A DNA stretch of 34,753 bases. Source: Longimicrobiaceae bacterium. Lineage in GTDB: Bacteria > Gemmatimonadota > Gemmatimonadetes > Longimicrobiales > Longimicrobiaceae. Of the stretch, positions 16,261-24,240 are shown in pieces. A program made the position numbers and the translations under genes. A model generated the notes under the pieces. That model worked only from the letters and a program-made list of their open reading frames with translations, had not been told where the DNA came from and searched no databases. The stretch is from positions 1-34,753 of the forward strand of contig DASRQW010000238.1 in NCBI GenBank assembly GCA_035696245.1. The letters run 5' to 3'. Numbering within the stretch: the stretch's first letter is position 1; each line of letters opens with the position of its first letter.

Positions 16261-17970
16261 CTACCCGGCCGTCTCCTTCAGGACTTCTTCGAGCGTGGTG
16301 ACGCCGCGCGCCACCTTCTTCATGCCGTCCATGCGCAGCGTCAGCATCCCCTCGCTGATCGCCTGGTCCTGCAGCTCGGCCGTGGAGCAGCCCTGCAGGA
16401 TCATGCGGCGCAGCGTGGCCGACATCGCCATCACCTCGTACAGGCCCTGCCGGCCCTTGTAGCCCGAGCCGCCGCACGCGTCGCACCCCTTGCCGCGGTA
16501 GAAGGTGATCCCCTCCACGTCGTCGTCGGTCAGGTTGGCGGCGGCCAGGTACTCCGGCGGGTAGGTGACCGGCTCCTTGCAGCCGGAGCAGATGCGGCGC
16601 GCCAGGCGCTGCGCCGTGATCAGGTTCACGGCCGAGGCCACGTTGAACGGCTCGATCCCCATGTCGATCATGCGAGTGATCGTGCTGGGCGCGTCGTTGG
16701 TGTGCAGCGTGGAGAGCACGAGGTGGCCGGTGAGCGCCGCCTTGATGGCGATGCTGCCCGTCTCGATGTCGCGGATCTCGCCCACCATGATGATGTTGGG
16801 GTCCTGCCGCAGGAACGCCTTGAGGGCCGCGGGGAAGCTCATCCCGATCTCGGTACGGACCTGCACCTGGTTGATGCCGTGCAGGTTGTACTCGACCGGG
16901 TCCTCGGCCGTCATGATGTTGACCTCGTTCGTGTTGACCTTGCTGAGCGCGCTGTACAGCGTGGTCGTCTTGCCCGAGCCCGTGGGGCCGGTGACCAGCA
17001 CCATGCCGTACGGGTTCATGATCGCCTTCATGAAGTCGGCCTCGGCCTTGGGCTCCATCCCGAACTTCTCGAGGTCGAGCGTCAGGTTGCCCTTGTCGAG
17101 GATCCGGAGCACGATCTTCTCGCCGAACAGCGTGGGCAGCGTGCTCACGCGGAAGTCGATCACGCGGCGGCCCATGCGCAGCTTGAGGCGGCCGTCCTGC
17201 GGCACGCGGCGCTCGGCGATGTTCAGGTCCGAGAGGATCTTGAAGCGCGAGATGAGCGCCGCCTTCATCTTCATGGGCGGCCGCATGATCTCGCCCAGCA
17301 CGCCGTCGATGCGGTAGCGGACGCGGATGTCCTTCTCGTAGCACTCGAAGTGGATGTCCGAGGCGCCCTTCTGCACCGCGTCGGTGAGGATGCCGTTGAT
17401 GAGCTTCACCACCGGGGCCTCGTCGACCTGCGCCGCCAGCGCGGTGGCGCTGATCTCGTCCTCGGTCTCGTCGACCTTCTCGATGTCCTCCTGGTCGAAC
17501 TGCTTGAGCAGCTCGTTCATCCGCTCGTCGGACGACTCGTACTCGCGCTCGATGATCTTGCGGAGCGTGAAGTCGCCGGCGATCACCGGCTCGATGTCGA
17601 AGCGGGTGATGAACTTCAGGTCGTCGATGACGCCCAGGTCGGTGGGGTTGGCCATGGCCACCGTGAGCGTGCGGCCCACGCGGCGCAGCGCCAGCACCTG
17701 GTGCTTCACCGCCACCTCGGCGGGGACCAGCTTGAGGATCTTGGGGTCCAGCTTCACCCGCTCTAGGTCCACCGCCGGCACGCGGTGCTGGCGCGCCAGG
17801 GCGCGCACCAGGTCCTGCTCGCCCAGGAAGCCCAGCTTCACCAGCGAGAAGCCCACGCGCGACTGGTTGGCGCGCGCGTCGTCGAGCGCCTTGTTGAGCT
17901 GCTCGCGCGTGATCAGGCCTTCGTGTACGAGCTGGTCGCCGATTCTGTCGGCAGGAGCGGCTACGGCCAT
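16261..17970 (-). CDS. pilB: Type IV pilus extension ATPase PilB
   Basis: A 569-residue GspE/PilB ATPase that drives pilin polymerisation. The N-terminal GspE_N domain (~10-150) starts with DQLVHEGLITREQLNKALDD. The ATPase core has Walker A GPTGSGKTTTLYSAL near residue 327, an Asp box, Walker B with MVGEIRDIET, and a tetracysteine zinc site (CSGC near residue 461 and CDAC about 40 residues on), all intact. It lies 100 nt downstream of the comEA-like gene; a small GC hairpin (17992-18009) occupies this gap, which may allow separate control. No strong Shine-Dalgarno is visible before ATG 17970. Confidence 0.95.
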   Translation of the reverse strand: MAVAAPADRIGDQLVHEGLITREQLNKALDDARANQSRVGFSLVKLGFLGEQDLVRALARQHRVPAVDLERVKLDPKILKLVPAEVAVKHQVLALRRVGRTLTVAMANPTDLGVIDDLKFITRFDIEPVIAGDFTLRKIIEREYESSDERMNELLKQFDQEDIEKVDETEDEISATALAAQVDEAPVVKLINGILTDAVQKGASDIHFECYEKDIRVRYRIDGVLGEIMRPPMKMKAALISRFKILSDLNIAERRVPQDGRLKLRMGRRVIDFRVSTLPTLFGEKIVLRILDKGNLTLDLEKFGMEPKAEADFMKAIMNPYGMVLVTGPTGSGKTTTLYSALSKVNTNEVNIMTAEDPVEYNLHGINQVQVRTEIGMSFPAALKAFLRQDPNIIMVGEIRDIETGSIAIKAALTGHLVLSTLHTNDAPSTITRMIDMGIEPFNVASAVNLITAQRLARRICSGCKEPVTYPPEYLAAANLTDDDVEGITFYRGKGCDACGGSGYKGRQGLYEVMAMSATLRRMILQGCSTAELQDQAISEGMLTLRMDGMKKVARGVTTLEEVLKETAG

Positions 17971-17991
17971 GGGAGCTTCAAAGGGGCGGAA

Positions 17992-18009
17992 GCCCCGCGA
18001 TTGCGGGGC
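17992..18009 (-). promoter_or_regulatory. Small GC hairpin before pilB
   Basis: GCCCCGC (17992-17998) and GCGGGGC (18003-18009) form a 7-bp stem with a GATT loop, 21 nt before the pilB start and after the comEA-like stop. There is a CCCTTTG stretch downstream, not a true T-run. It could slow or process the transcript between the two genes. Confidence 0.3.
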
Positions 18010-18070
18010 CGGACTGCCGGATTCGGAGTGGGGGATTCACCTGGGAAGGTCGCCGCAAACACAAGGCGTG

Positions 18071-18868
18071 TCAAGGGGTAGCGCGCACCAGCGGGCGCAG
18101 CCGGGCCAGCTTCGCGGGCCCGATCCCGCCCACCTTCAGCAGGTCTTCGGCCGAGCGGAAGCGGCCGTTCGCGGCACGCCACGCGAGCACCTTCCCCGCC
18201 AGCGACGGCCCGATCCCCGGCAGCGCCTCCAGCTCCGCCGCCGACGCCGTGTTCAGGTCCACCGGGCCGGCGGGAACCGTCGACGGAGGCCTCGTAGAGG
18301 ACGGCCGCCGGGTTGCGGGGGGCGTGGAGAGAAAGCCCCGCATCGTCCCCCCGTTCGCCGGTGAAGACGACGGGGAGCGCGGTGAGGTCACGGCGGGGGA
18401 TGAGGGGGGAGCGGCAGGGAGGGTGAGATGCGGGGCCATCTGCGCCAGGACCCGGGGCCCGACACCGGAGACGGAGTCCAGGTCCGCGAGCGTGCGGAAG
18501 CGCCCGCGCGCCTTCCGCGCCTGCACGATGCGCTCGGCCAGCGCGTGGCCCACACCGGGAAGGCGGTCCAGCTCGTCGGCCGTGGCCGTGTTCGGGTCCA
18601 GCTTCTCGCCGGCCGCGAGCGGTGTGGAGCGCGCCTTGTCCTGTTCCGTCTTCCGCTTCACCCTGCCTTGCATCCCGTCGAGGCCACTCATCCCGTCCAC
18701 TAGGTCGGACGACGCGCCTCCCGGTGCGCCGGACGACAGCGCGTCGGTCGAGTAGAGGGCGGGAGTGAGCGTGGAAGTGCGGTGGCCGAGGGCGCGGGCT
18801 CCCGCACCGGCGGCGAGGAGGAGGGCGACGACGCCCAGCGCGAGGCGCTCCTGCGAGGTGGCGGGCAT
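18071..18868 (-). CDS. ComEA-like DNA-binding protein with two HhH modules
   Basis: A 265-residue protein with an N-terminal membrane anchor (residues ~10-28, hydrophobic and Ala/Leu-rich) and two helix-hairpin-helix modules. The first has the pattern LDPNTATADELDRLPGVG...RGRFRTLADL, the second VDLNTASAAELEALPGIG...NGRFRSAEDL, each followed by a GxGP turn. A Pro/Ser/Thr-rich linker separates them. ComEA is the periplasmic receptor that pulls incoming DNA during natural transformation; it usually has one such module. The stop of the M28 gene is 3 nt upstream and pilB is downstream, which strengthens the link with pilus-dependent DNA uptake. No comEC is present in the window. Confidence 0.88.
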   Translation of the reverse strand: MPATSQERLALGVVALLLAAGAGARALGHRTSTLTPALYSTDALSSGAPGGASSDLVDGMSGLDGMQGRVKRKTEQDKARSTPLAAGEKLDPNTATADELDRLPGVGHALAERIVQARKARGRFRTLADLDSVSGVGPRVLAQMAPHLTLPAAPPSSPAVTSPRSPSSSPANGGTMRGFLSTPPATRRPSSTRPPSTVPAGPVDLNTASAAELEALPGIGPSLAGKVLAWRAANGRFRSAEDLLKVGGIGPAKLARLRPLVRATP

Positions 18869-18871
18869 GGG

Positions 18872-19810
18872 TCAGCCCCCGGAGTAGACGAGGTCCGCCA
18901 TCACGTCGGCCACCATCTTCATGGTCTGGCGGCTCACGTTGGCGGGAAGGTCGTCGCCCGTGTGCCAGAACGAGTTGCCGGGGCCGTAGTCCAGGTCGAT
19001 CACCAGCACGCTGGGGATGCCGGCGGCGATCAGCGGCAGGTGGTCGTCGGTGATCTCCCCGCCCACCGTGTCCGGGAAAGCGGCGCCGTGGCCCGCCGTC
19101 TTCGCCAGCGACCAGATGCGGCGCACCGCCTGCGGGGCCGACCTCTGCGACGCCGTCTCCACCGGGAACCGCGCCTCCACGTCGGCCACCATGTCCAGCA
19201 CCACGGCGTAGCGCGGGCGCGGGCCTTCCGGGAGATGCGCGGCAAACCAGCGGGAGCCCAGGTACATGTCCTCGTCCCCCGGCCCGTAGTCCTCGCCGTC
19301 GGTGAAGAGCAGGTCCACGCCGATGGGCGGCGCCTGCTCGCGGAAGAGGTCGGCCAGCTGCATCAGCACCGCGGTGCCGCTCGCGCCGTCGTTGGCGCCG
19401 GGCACCGGCAGGTTGCGGCGCTCCGGGTCCTGCTCGCCGTCCGCGTGCGGGCGCGTGTCCCAGTGCGCGACCAGGAGGATGCGGTCCTTCGCCTGCGGGT
19501 TGAAGCGCGCGAAGACGTTCTCCAGCCGCAGCGTGCGCCCCTGCGCCGTCACGTGGGTGAAGGGCTGGGAGGTGACCTGCCCGCCGTCGGTGTGCAGCCG
19601 GTCCTTGAGCCACCCCAGTTCCTGCGTATGGCCGCGCGTGCCCGCGTACCGCGGCCCGAACGCCGTCTGGTCGGTAAGGAACGACCAGAGCTGCCCCGCG
19701 TTGGTGTCCGGCCGCGCGGGCTGCCCGTCGGCCCTGGCGCACGCAGCGAGGAGCGCCGCCGCCACGAGGGCCGCGGCGCGGGAACGAGCCCTGCGTGGGG
19801 AAGGTATCAC
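18872..19810 (-). CDS. M28-family / glutaminyl-cyclase-like lipoprotein
   Basis: A 312-residue lipoprotein with lipobox LLAAC (Cys24). The M28 zinc fold is intact: HWDTRPHAD near residue 113, GANDGASG (~138, Asp ligand), TDGEDYG (~170, Glu), and DDHLPL with FWHTGDD near the C-terminus (~255-282, His ligand). The DDHLP...WHT arrangement resembles glutaminyl-peptide cyclotransferases, which turn N-terminal Gln into pyroglutamate, as well as M28 aminopeptidases; the sequence alone does not decide. GTG 19810 is the chosen start, with a GAGAG site 5 nt upstream. The protein faces the periplasm. It leads the comEA-pilB-pilT-pilC unit, divergent from the lptF-like gene. Its part in pilus function is unknown. 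Confidence 0.85.
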   Translation of the reverse strand: MIPSPRRARSRAAALVAAALLAACARADGQPARPDTNAGQLWSFLTDQTAFGPRYAGTRGHTQELGWLKDRLHTDGGQVTSQPFTHVTAQGRTLRLENVFARFNPQAKDRILLVAHWDTRPHADGEQDPERRNLPVPGANDGASGTAVLMQLADLFREQAPPIGVDLLFTDGEDYGPGDEDMYLGSRWFAAHLPEGPRPRYAVVLDMVADVEARFPVETASQRSAPQAVRRIWSLAKTAGHGAAFPDTVGGEITDDHLPLIAAGIPSVLVIDLDYGPGNSFWHTGDDLPANVSRQTMKMVADVMADLVYSGG

Positions 19811-19854
19811 CGGTCTCTCAGGAGGATGGGGGCGCGGAAGGGGGCCGCTGCGGC

Positions 19855-19883
19855 TTGTACTGCAGTGCGGCCCCAAATATACT
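19855..19883 (+). promoter_or_regulatory. Promoter of the lptF/lptG-like pair
   Basis: TTGTAC (19855-19860), exactly 17 nt, then TATACT (19878-19883), with a start near 19890 and a 35-nt leader to ATG 19925. The AT-rich patch around 19875-19884 stands out in the GC-rich gap between the divergent genes. Confidence 0.6.
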
Positions 19884-19910
19884 AGACCCGTGTTTTCGCC
19901 CCAGCAAGTC
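19879..19910 (-). promoter_or_regulatory. Candidate opposite-strand promoter for the M28-pil operon
   Basis: On the minus strand TTGCTG, 17 nt, TAGTAT overlaps the -10 box of the lptF-like promoter. The match is weak (3 and 4 of 6), but the spacing is right and no better candidate lies in the 114-nt gap. Confidence 0.3.
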
Positions 19911-19924
19911 CCTGCCGGAAAGCC

Positions 19925-21331
19925 ATGAAGATCCTTACGCGGTACCTGCTGCGGGCGCACGTGGGCCCGTTTTTGTTTGCCTTCGTGGCGCTCACCGGGG
20001 TGATCCTGATCAACACCCTGGCGCGCCGGCTGGCCGACCTGGCCGGCAAGGGCCTGCCCACCAACGTGGTGCTGGAGTTCTTCGTGCTGGCGGTGCCCGC
20101 CACCGTGGCGCTCACCTTCCCCATGGCCGTGCTCGTCTCGGTCCTCTACACCTTCTCGCAGTTCACGGCCGAGAACGAGATCACGGCGCTCAAGGCCAGC
20201 GGCGTGGACCTCAAGCAGCTCCTGCTCCCGCTGCTGGCCGCGGCGACCATCATCGCCGCGTTCATGGTCTGGTTCAACGACCGCGTACTGCCCGAGGCGA
20301 ACCACCGCTGGTCCAGCCTCTGGAGCGACATCGCCCGCAAGACGCCCACGCTGGTGCTCCAGGCGCAGACGGTGAACCGCATCCCCTCGTCCGACGGCCG
20401 TTCGTACTACATGCGGGCGAGCCGGATCGACCCGGCCACGAACCGCATGTGGGACGTGACCATCTACGACGTGAGCGACCCCAACCGCGCGCGCACGATC
20501 TACGCGGACTCGGGCATCACCATGTTCAACGCCACGCACACCGACCTGGTGCTGCGCCTGTACGACGGGCACCTGCGCGAGGCCAGCATCGGCAACCCGG
20601 CCGAGTTCCAGCAGCTGGGCTTCCGCGAGCAGGTGCTGCCCATCCCCGGCGTGGGCACCACCCTCAGCATCGGCGACGACGACGGGGGCTACCGCGGCGA
20701 CCGCGAGATGACCATCGCCATGCTGCGGGCGCACATGGACACGCTCACGCGCGACCGCGGCCGGGTGCAGACCGATACGCGCAAGGCGGCCATGGAGGAC
20801 CTGGAGTACGCCCTGAAGGGCGGCCGCCGCGGCGTGGTCACGCTCCCCGCGAACGGCCCGCCCCCGCTCAGCGTCGCCGAGCGCACGCGGCAGACGGCGC
20901 TCACGCTGGCGGGCGACCAGCAGATGGTGTCCAACACGCGCCGCGACATCCGCTCGTTCGACGTGGAGGTGCAGAAGAAGTACTCCATCGCCATCGCCAC
21001 GCTGGTCTTCGTGATCATCGGCGCGCCGCTGGCCCTGCGCTTCCCCGGCGGCGGCATCGGGATGGTGATCGCCTCCAGCCTGCTCATCTTCTCGCTGTAC
21101 TACATCGGCCTCATCGGCGGAGAGGCGCTGGCGGACGCGGGGCACGCGTCGCCCATCGTGGCGATGTGGATCATGAACGCGCTGATGACGGTGCTGGGCT
21201 TGTTCGGGATAACCAAGATGGGACGCGAGACGTCGACCGCCCGCGGCGGCGGCGGGCTCGCGGCCATCGCCCAGGCGGCGCGGGAGTGGATCGCGTCGCC
21301 GTGGTTCCGGCGGCAGGGGGAGGGCGCATGA
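19925..21331 (+). CDS. LptF/LptG family lipopolysaccharide-export permease (first)
   Basis: A 468-residue YjgP/YjgQ permease with six membrane segments around a periplasmic beta-jellyroll domain (~140-330). It has the LptF/G opening ILTRYLLRAHVGPFLFAF and the conserved cytoplasmic EITALKASGVDLKQLLLP loop that contacts the LptB ATPase. LptF and LptG form the inner-membrane channel that extracts lipopolysaccharide and passes it to LptC. The protein is longer than the typical ~360-residue LptF, mainly in the periplasmic domain and its linker. ATG 19925 is preceded by GGAAAG. Its stop overlaps the next start by 4 nt (ATGA), so the two subunits are coupled. Which paralogue is LptF and which LptG was not settled. 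Confidence 0.92.
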   Translation: MKILTRYLLRAHVGPFLFAFVALTGVILINTLARRLADLAGKGLPTNVVLEFFVLAVPATVALTFPMAVLVSVLYTFSQFTAENEITALKASGVDLKQLLLPLLAAATIIAAFMVWFNDRVLPEANHRWSSLWSDIARKTPTLVLQAQTVNRIPSSDGRSYYMRASRIDPATNRMWDVTIYDVSDPNRARTIYADSGITMFNATHTDLVLRLYDGHLREASIGNPAEFQQLGFREQVLPIPGVGTTLSIGDDDGGYRGDREMTIAMLRAHMDTLTRDRGRVQTDTRKAAMEDLEYALKGGRRGVVTLPANGPPPLSVAERTRQTALTLAGDQQMVSNTRRDIRSFDVEVQKKYSIAIATLVFVIIGAPLALRFPGGGIGMVIASSLLIFSLYYIGLIGGEALADAGHASPIVAMWIMNALMTVLGLFGITKMGRETSTARGGGGLAAIAQAAREWIASPWFRRQGEGA

Positions 21332-22398
21332 AGCTGCTGGACCGCTACGTGGTGCGGCAGTACCTGCGCACCTTCGTGATGCTGGTGCTGGGCATCCCCC
21401 TGCTCTTCATCATCGGCGACGTCACCGACAACATTGACAAGTACCTGGAGCGCGGCATCCCCATGGGGCGCCTCGCCTTGTCGTACGTGTACCAGATGCC
21501 GCTCTTCATCCAGTACGCCTTCCCCATCGCCGCGCTGGTGGCGACGGTGTTCACCATCGGCGGGATGACGCGGCACCAGGAGATCTCGGCGGCCAAGGCG
21601 GGCGGCGTCTCGTTCTACCGCATCATCCTGCCCATCGTGGGGCTCTCCATCGTGCTGAGCATGGCGGCGCTGGGCCTGGGCGAGCTGACGCCCATCACGC
21701 TGCAGAAGCGCGCGGAGCTGATCGGGTCGAAGAAGAACACCGAGTCCACCGGCCGCAGCAACTTCGTCTACCAGACGGAGGGCGAAGGGGTGATGACGGT
21801 GCGCCGCATCGACACCACGGAGGGGCAGATGAACGGCATCGTGCTGGAGCGCAACGCCTCGCGCACGGGCGCCGGCCTGCACCGGATGGCGGACGAGGCG
21901 CACTGGACCCCCGCGCGCGGCTGGATCTTGCGGCGCGGCTACGTGCGCCGCCTGGCCGCCGGCGGCGCCGAGGAAACCTTCGCGTTCGACTCCATGCGCG
22001 TGCCCGGCCTGCGCGAGACGCCGGACGAGCTGCTGGCGGAGCCTAAGGACCCCACGGAGATGGGGTACGCCGACATCTCGCGTTTCATCGGCGCGGTGGA
22101 GCGCTCGGGCGGCGACGCGAACTCGCTCAAGGTGGAGCTGGCGCAGAAGGTCGCGCTGCCGTGCGCGGTATTCATCATCGTGCTCTTCGGGGCCCCGCTG
22201 GCCACCAGCTCGCAGCGCGGCGGCACGGCGTTCGGCATCGGCATCAGCCTGGGCGTGACCATCCTGTACATGCTGATGTTCCGCGTGGGCAAGGCCGTGG
22301 GCAGCAGCGGCAGCGTGGACCCGCAGCTCGCGGCCTGGGCGCCCAACGTGCTCTTCCTCGTCGCCGGCCTCTGGCTCATGTCGCGAACGCGGACGTAG
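21328..22398 (+). CDS. LptF/LptG family lipopolysaccharide-export permease (second)
   Basis: A 356-residue permease of the same family and of normal length. The opening LDRYVVRQYLRTFVMLVLG, the loop TRHQEISAAKAGGVSFYRI and the last membrane segments (LPCAVFIIVLFGAPLATSSQRGG) are the expected LptG-like features. It forms the heterodimeric transporter with the upstream gene, whose stop it overlaps by 4 nt. The lptB ATPase is not in the window. A stem with a short T-run (22425-22459) lies 27 nt after the stop and ends the unit. Confidence 0.92.
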   Translation: MKLLDRYVVRQYLRTFVMLVLGIPLLFIIGDVTDNIDKYLERGIPMGRLALSYVYQMPLFIQYAFPIAALVATVFTIGGMTRHQEISAAKAGGVSFYRIILPIVGLSIVLSMAALGLGELTPITLQKRAELIGSKKNTESTGRSNFVYQTEGEGVMTVRRIDTTEGQMNGIVLERNASRTGAGLHRMADEAHWTPARGWILRRGYVRRLAAGGAEETFAFDSMRVPGLRETPDELLAEPKDPTEMGYADISRFIGAVERSGGDANSLKVELAQKVALPCAVFIIVLFGAPLATSSQRGGTAFGIGISLGVTILYMLMFRVGKAVGSSGSVDPQLAAWAPNVLFLVAGLWLMSRTRT

Positions 22399-22424
22399 GC
22401 GGGCGGGAGCGACGCAGCGATCCG

Positions 22425-22459
22425 AGAGCGGCCACCAGCCACGCTGGGGCCGCTCTTTC
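22425..22459 (+). terminator. Terminator of the lptF/lptG-like pair
   Basis: AGAGCGGCC (22425-22433) pairs with GGCCGCTCT (22448-22456), with a further CCAG/CTGG inside the loop, followed by TTTC. It lies 27 nt after the second permease stop. Confidence 0.65.
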
Positions 22460-22755
22460 GGTTCTGGGGAGGCGGGGGCCCATCACCGCGGTTCGGCCCG
22501 TGGCGGGCATGGGACGTTCGCGACGGGGCTCGAGGGATCACAGCGTCCTGTGGATGCGGCTACACCGCAGCCCAGCATGCGAGCCATACGGGACAGAACA
22601 GCACAGCCCCTTGGACTGCAACGTCGCTGCTACGGGGAAACGGCACGCTTGACTATTCTCCTTTAACGCCCAAAGTTGTGAAAACATCCGGCGCGCTCAA
22701 TCTCGACCTCCGTAGATGGGGCGCCACCTTCCTCATTCTCCCTCAGGAAATCCCA
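22460..22755. other. Gene-free stretch before the unknown lipoprotein
   Basis: No credible gene is seen. A good -35-like TTGACT is at 22649-22654, but no matching -10 lies 16-19 nt downstream. AGGAAA at the end of the stretch is the ribosome site of the next gene. Confidence 0.3.
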
Positions 22756-23880
22756 ATGATCCGCCACCCTCAGACCCGGCTCAGCACGATCGCCGCATGC
22801 GCGCTCGCAGCGGCGTTGGGCACCGCCTGCTCCGACACCGTCACCGGCCCCGCAGCGCGGCCCCGCTCTTCGTACGTCACCGGTATCGCCGTCCAGCAGC
22901 GATGCCTGAGCCCGGCTACGTCCGACCCGACGTTCTACGACGGCTACTTGTACCCGCAGGACGTCCAATATCTGGAGTGCCTGCCCATCGATCCGCCGCC
23001 GCTGATTCCCATCGGAGACCGGCCCGTGTTCTACGATGGCGCATCCGTGGAGGCGACGGTCGAGACTCGCAACGACGCGCCCATCGAGACGCTCGTTCAG
23101 TACGAGCAGGGGCAGGGCTACCAGTCTCTCCGCGCGTACCTCGACTCGAACGAGTGGACGGAGGCTACCGCGGCGGCGGGGGGAGACGGTGAGGCCGCGA
23201 CGGGCAGCGAGGGCATCGCCCAGGCCAATGACGGGGTGACCCGCGACGACTTCGACTTCGGCGACGGAATCCTCTCGCTGCTCAACAACCGCGGCGAGAT
23301 CCAGGTGGGCGACACCGTCTACAAGCTCACCCGCGACAACGCCTACGCAGTTCACGTCAGAGACCTGGCGCTGCTTCGTGAGCTCGTGCCCACCCTCAGC
23401 TCCCCGGCCCCGGCGCCAGACTACCGCATCGTGGCGCAGCCGGTGGAGACCACCGCGACGGGGGACTCGCTCCAGCCGGCGCTCGCGCGCACTGCCGGGG
23501 TCGAAACCGGCTTCTCCCTCGGCTTCACGACCGACCACTGCACCTGGCAGAACGGGTCGCGCCGCATGAAGGGCAAGTCGTACATCACAAGCGCGTTCTT
23601 CTACTCCGAGGCAGGCGTAAGGACGGACTGGGAGCGCAAGAAGCTCTTCTGGTGGTCGAACACGTGGCAGTCGGGCACCCTCGAGTACGCCTACAGCACG
23701 GCCAGCCTGCGCCTTGGGAACAACTACATCTTCCCCACTAGCGGGAGCGGCTTTCAGACCGGCACCTCGAGCGTGCACAAGGTCATCAAGTCAGGCTGGT
23801 TCAAGCAGATCCGCGGCACGATCAACGGGACGCATACATCGTCCATCGGCCAGTGCTATACGCGCGTGACGCGGAACTGA
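22756..23880 (+). CDS. Lipoprotein of unknown function
   Basis: A 374-residue lipoprotein with lipobox LGTAC (Cys25). The middle has an acidic region (residues ~150-180, EATAAAGGDGEA and DDFDFGDG) followed by SLLNNRGEIQVGDTVYKLT, a motif that resembles uncharacterised lipoproteins of Bacteroidota. The C-terminal half is rich in aromatic residues and Ser/Thr (FFWWSNTWQ-type stretches) and probably beta-structured. Four further Cys residues lie in the mature part and could form disulfides. ATG 22756 is chosen because AGGAAA lies 6 nt upstream and the signal peptide starts there. No family name is given. It is a single-gene unit. Confidence 0.78.
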   Translation: MIRHPQTRLSTIAACALAAALGTACSDTVTGPAARPRSSYVTGIAVQQRCLSPATSDPTFYDGYLYPQDVQYLECLPIDPPPLIPIGDRPVFYDGASVEATVETRNDAPIETLVQYEQGQGYQSLRAYLDSNEWTEATAAAGGDGEAATGSEGIAQANDGVTRDDFDFGDGILSLLNNRGEIQVGDTVYKLTRDNAYAVHVRDLALLRELVPTLSSPAPAPDYRIVAQPVETTATGDSLQPALARTAGVETGFSLGFTTDHCTWQNGSRRMKGKSYITSAFFYSEAGVRTDWERKKLFWWSNTWQSGTLEYAYSTASLRLGNNYIFPTSGSGFQTGTSSVHKVIKSGWFKQIRGTINGTHTSSIGQCYTRVTRN

Positions 23881-24240
23881 GGCACCCGTTCCGCCTGGGC
23901 AGCTAACGCGGCGCTCGCCGAAATCCGTGCCCGGCTTAAGTCGCTCCCAGCGCGACCTGGGCGAGGTGCTGGATGCCGCAGCCCGCCAGCATTGCCGCGG
24001 GGGGAACGGCTGAACACCACGTGTCAGCACTCACACACCGAAGTGGGCGGACGACGACAACCCCGCCCGACGTGACTCGGGCTTCAGCACCAGGGCGGCG
24101 GCATTGAAGACGATGCCGTCGCCTTCGTTCTTTCCTGCGACTGCTTCGGTCCTCGACCGCATCTCACCGCGACGACGTACGCGTGGCATGCATCTGGCCC
24201 CTGCCGCCGGCTTTCGGTGTGAAAGCGACGAACGGGGAAG
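23881..24240. other. Gene-free stretch between two lipoprotein genes
   Basis: No gene can be supported. Short open frames exist on both strands but lack coding character. GGGGAAG at the end of the stretch is the ribosome site of the next gene. No clear promoter or terminator was found. Confidence 0.3.

Noticed and set aside
13429-17766. A 1445-codon plus-strand frame over pilC, pilT and pilB
   Set aside because: It is antisense to three clear pilus genes and made of His/Val/Leu/Asp-rich filler.
23881-24240. Possible transposase or toxin-antitoxin remnant
   Set aside because: Short frames contain a few helix-like stretches, but no recognisable motif, terminal repeat or target duplication.
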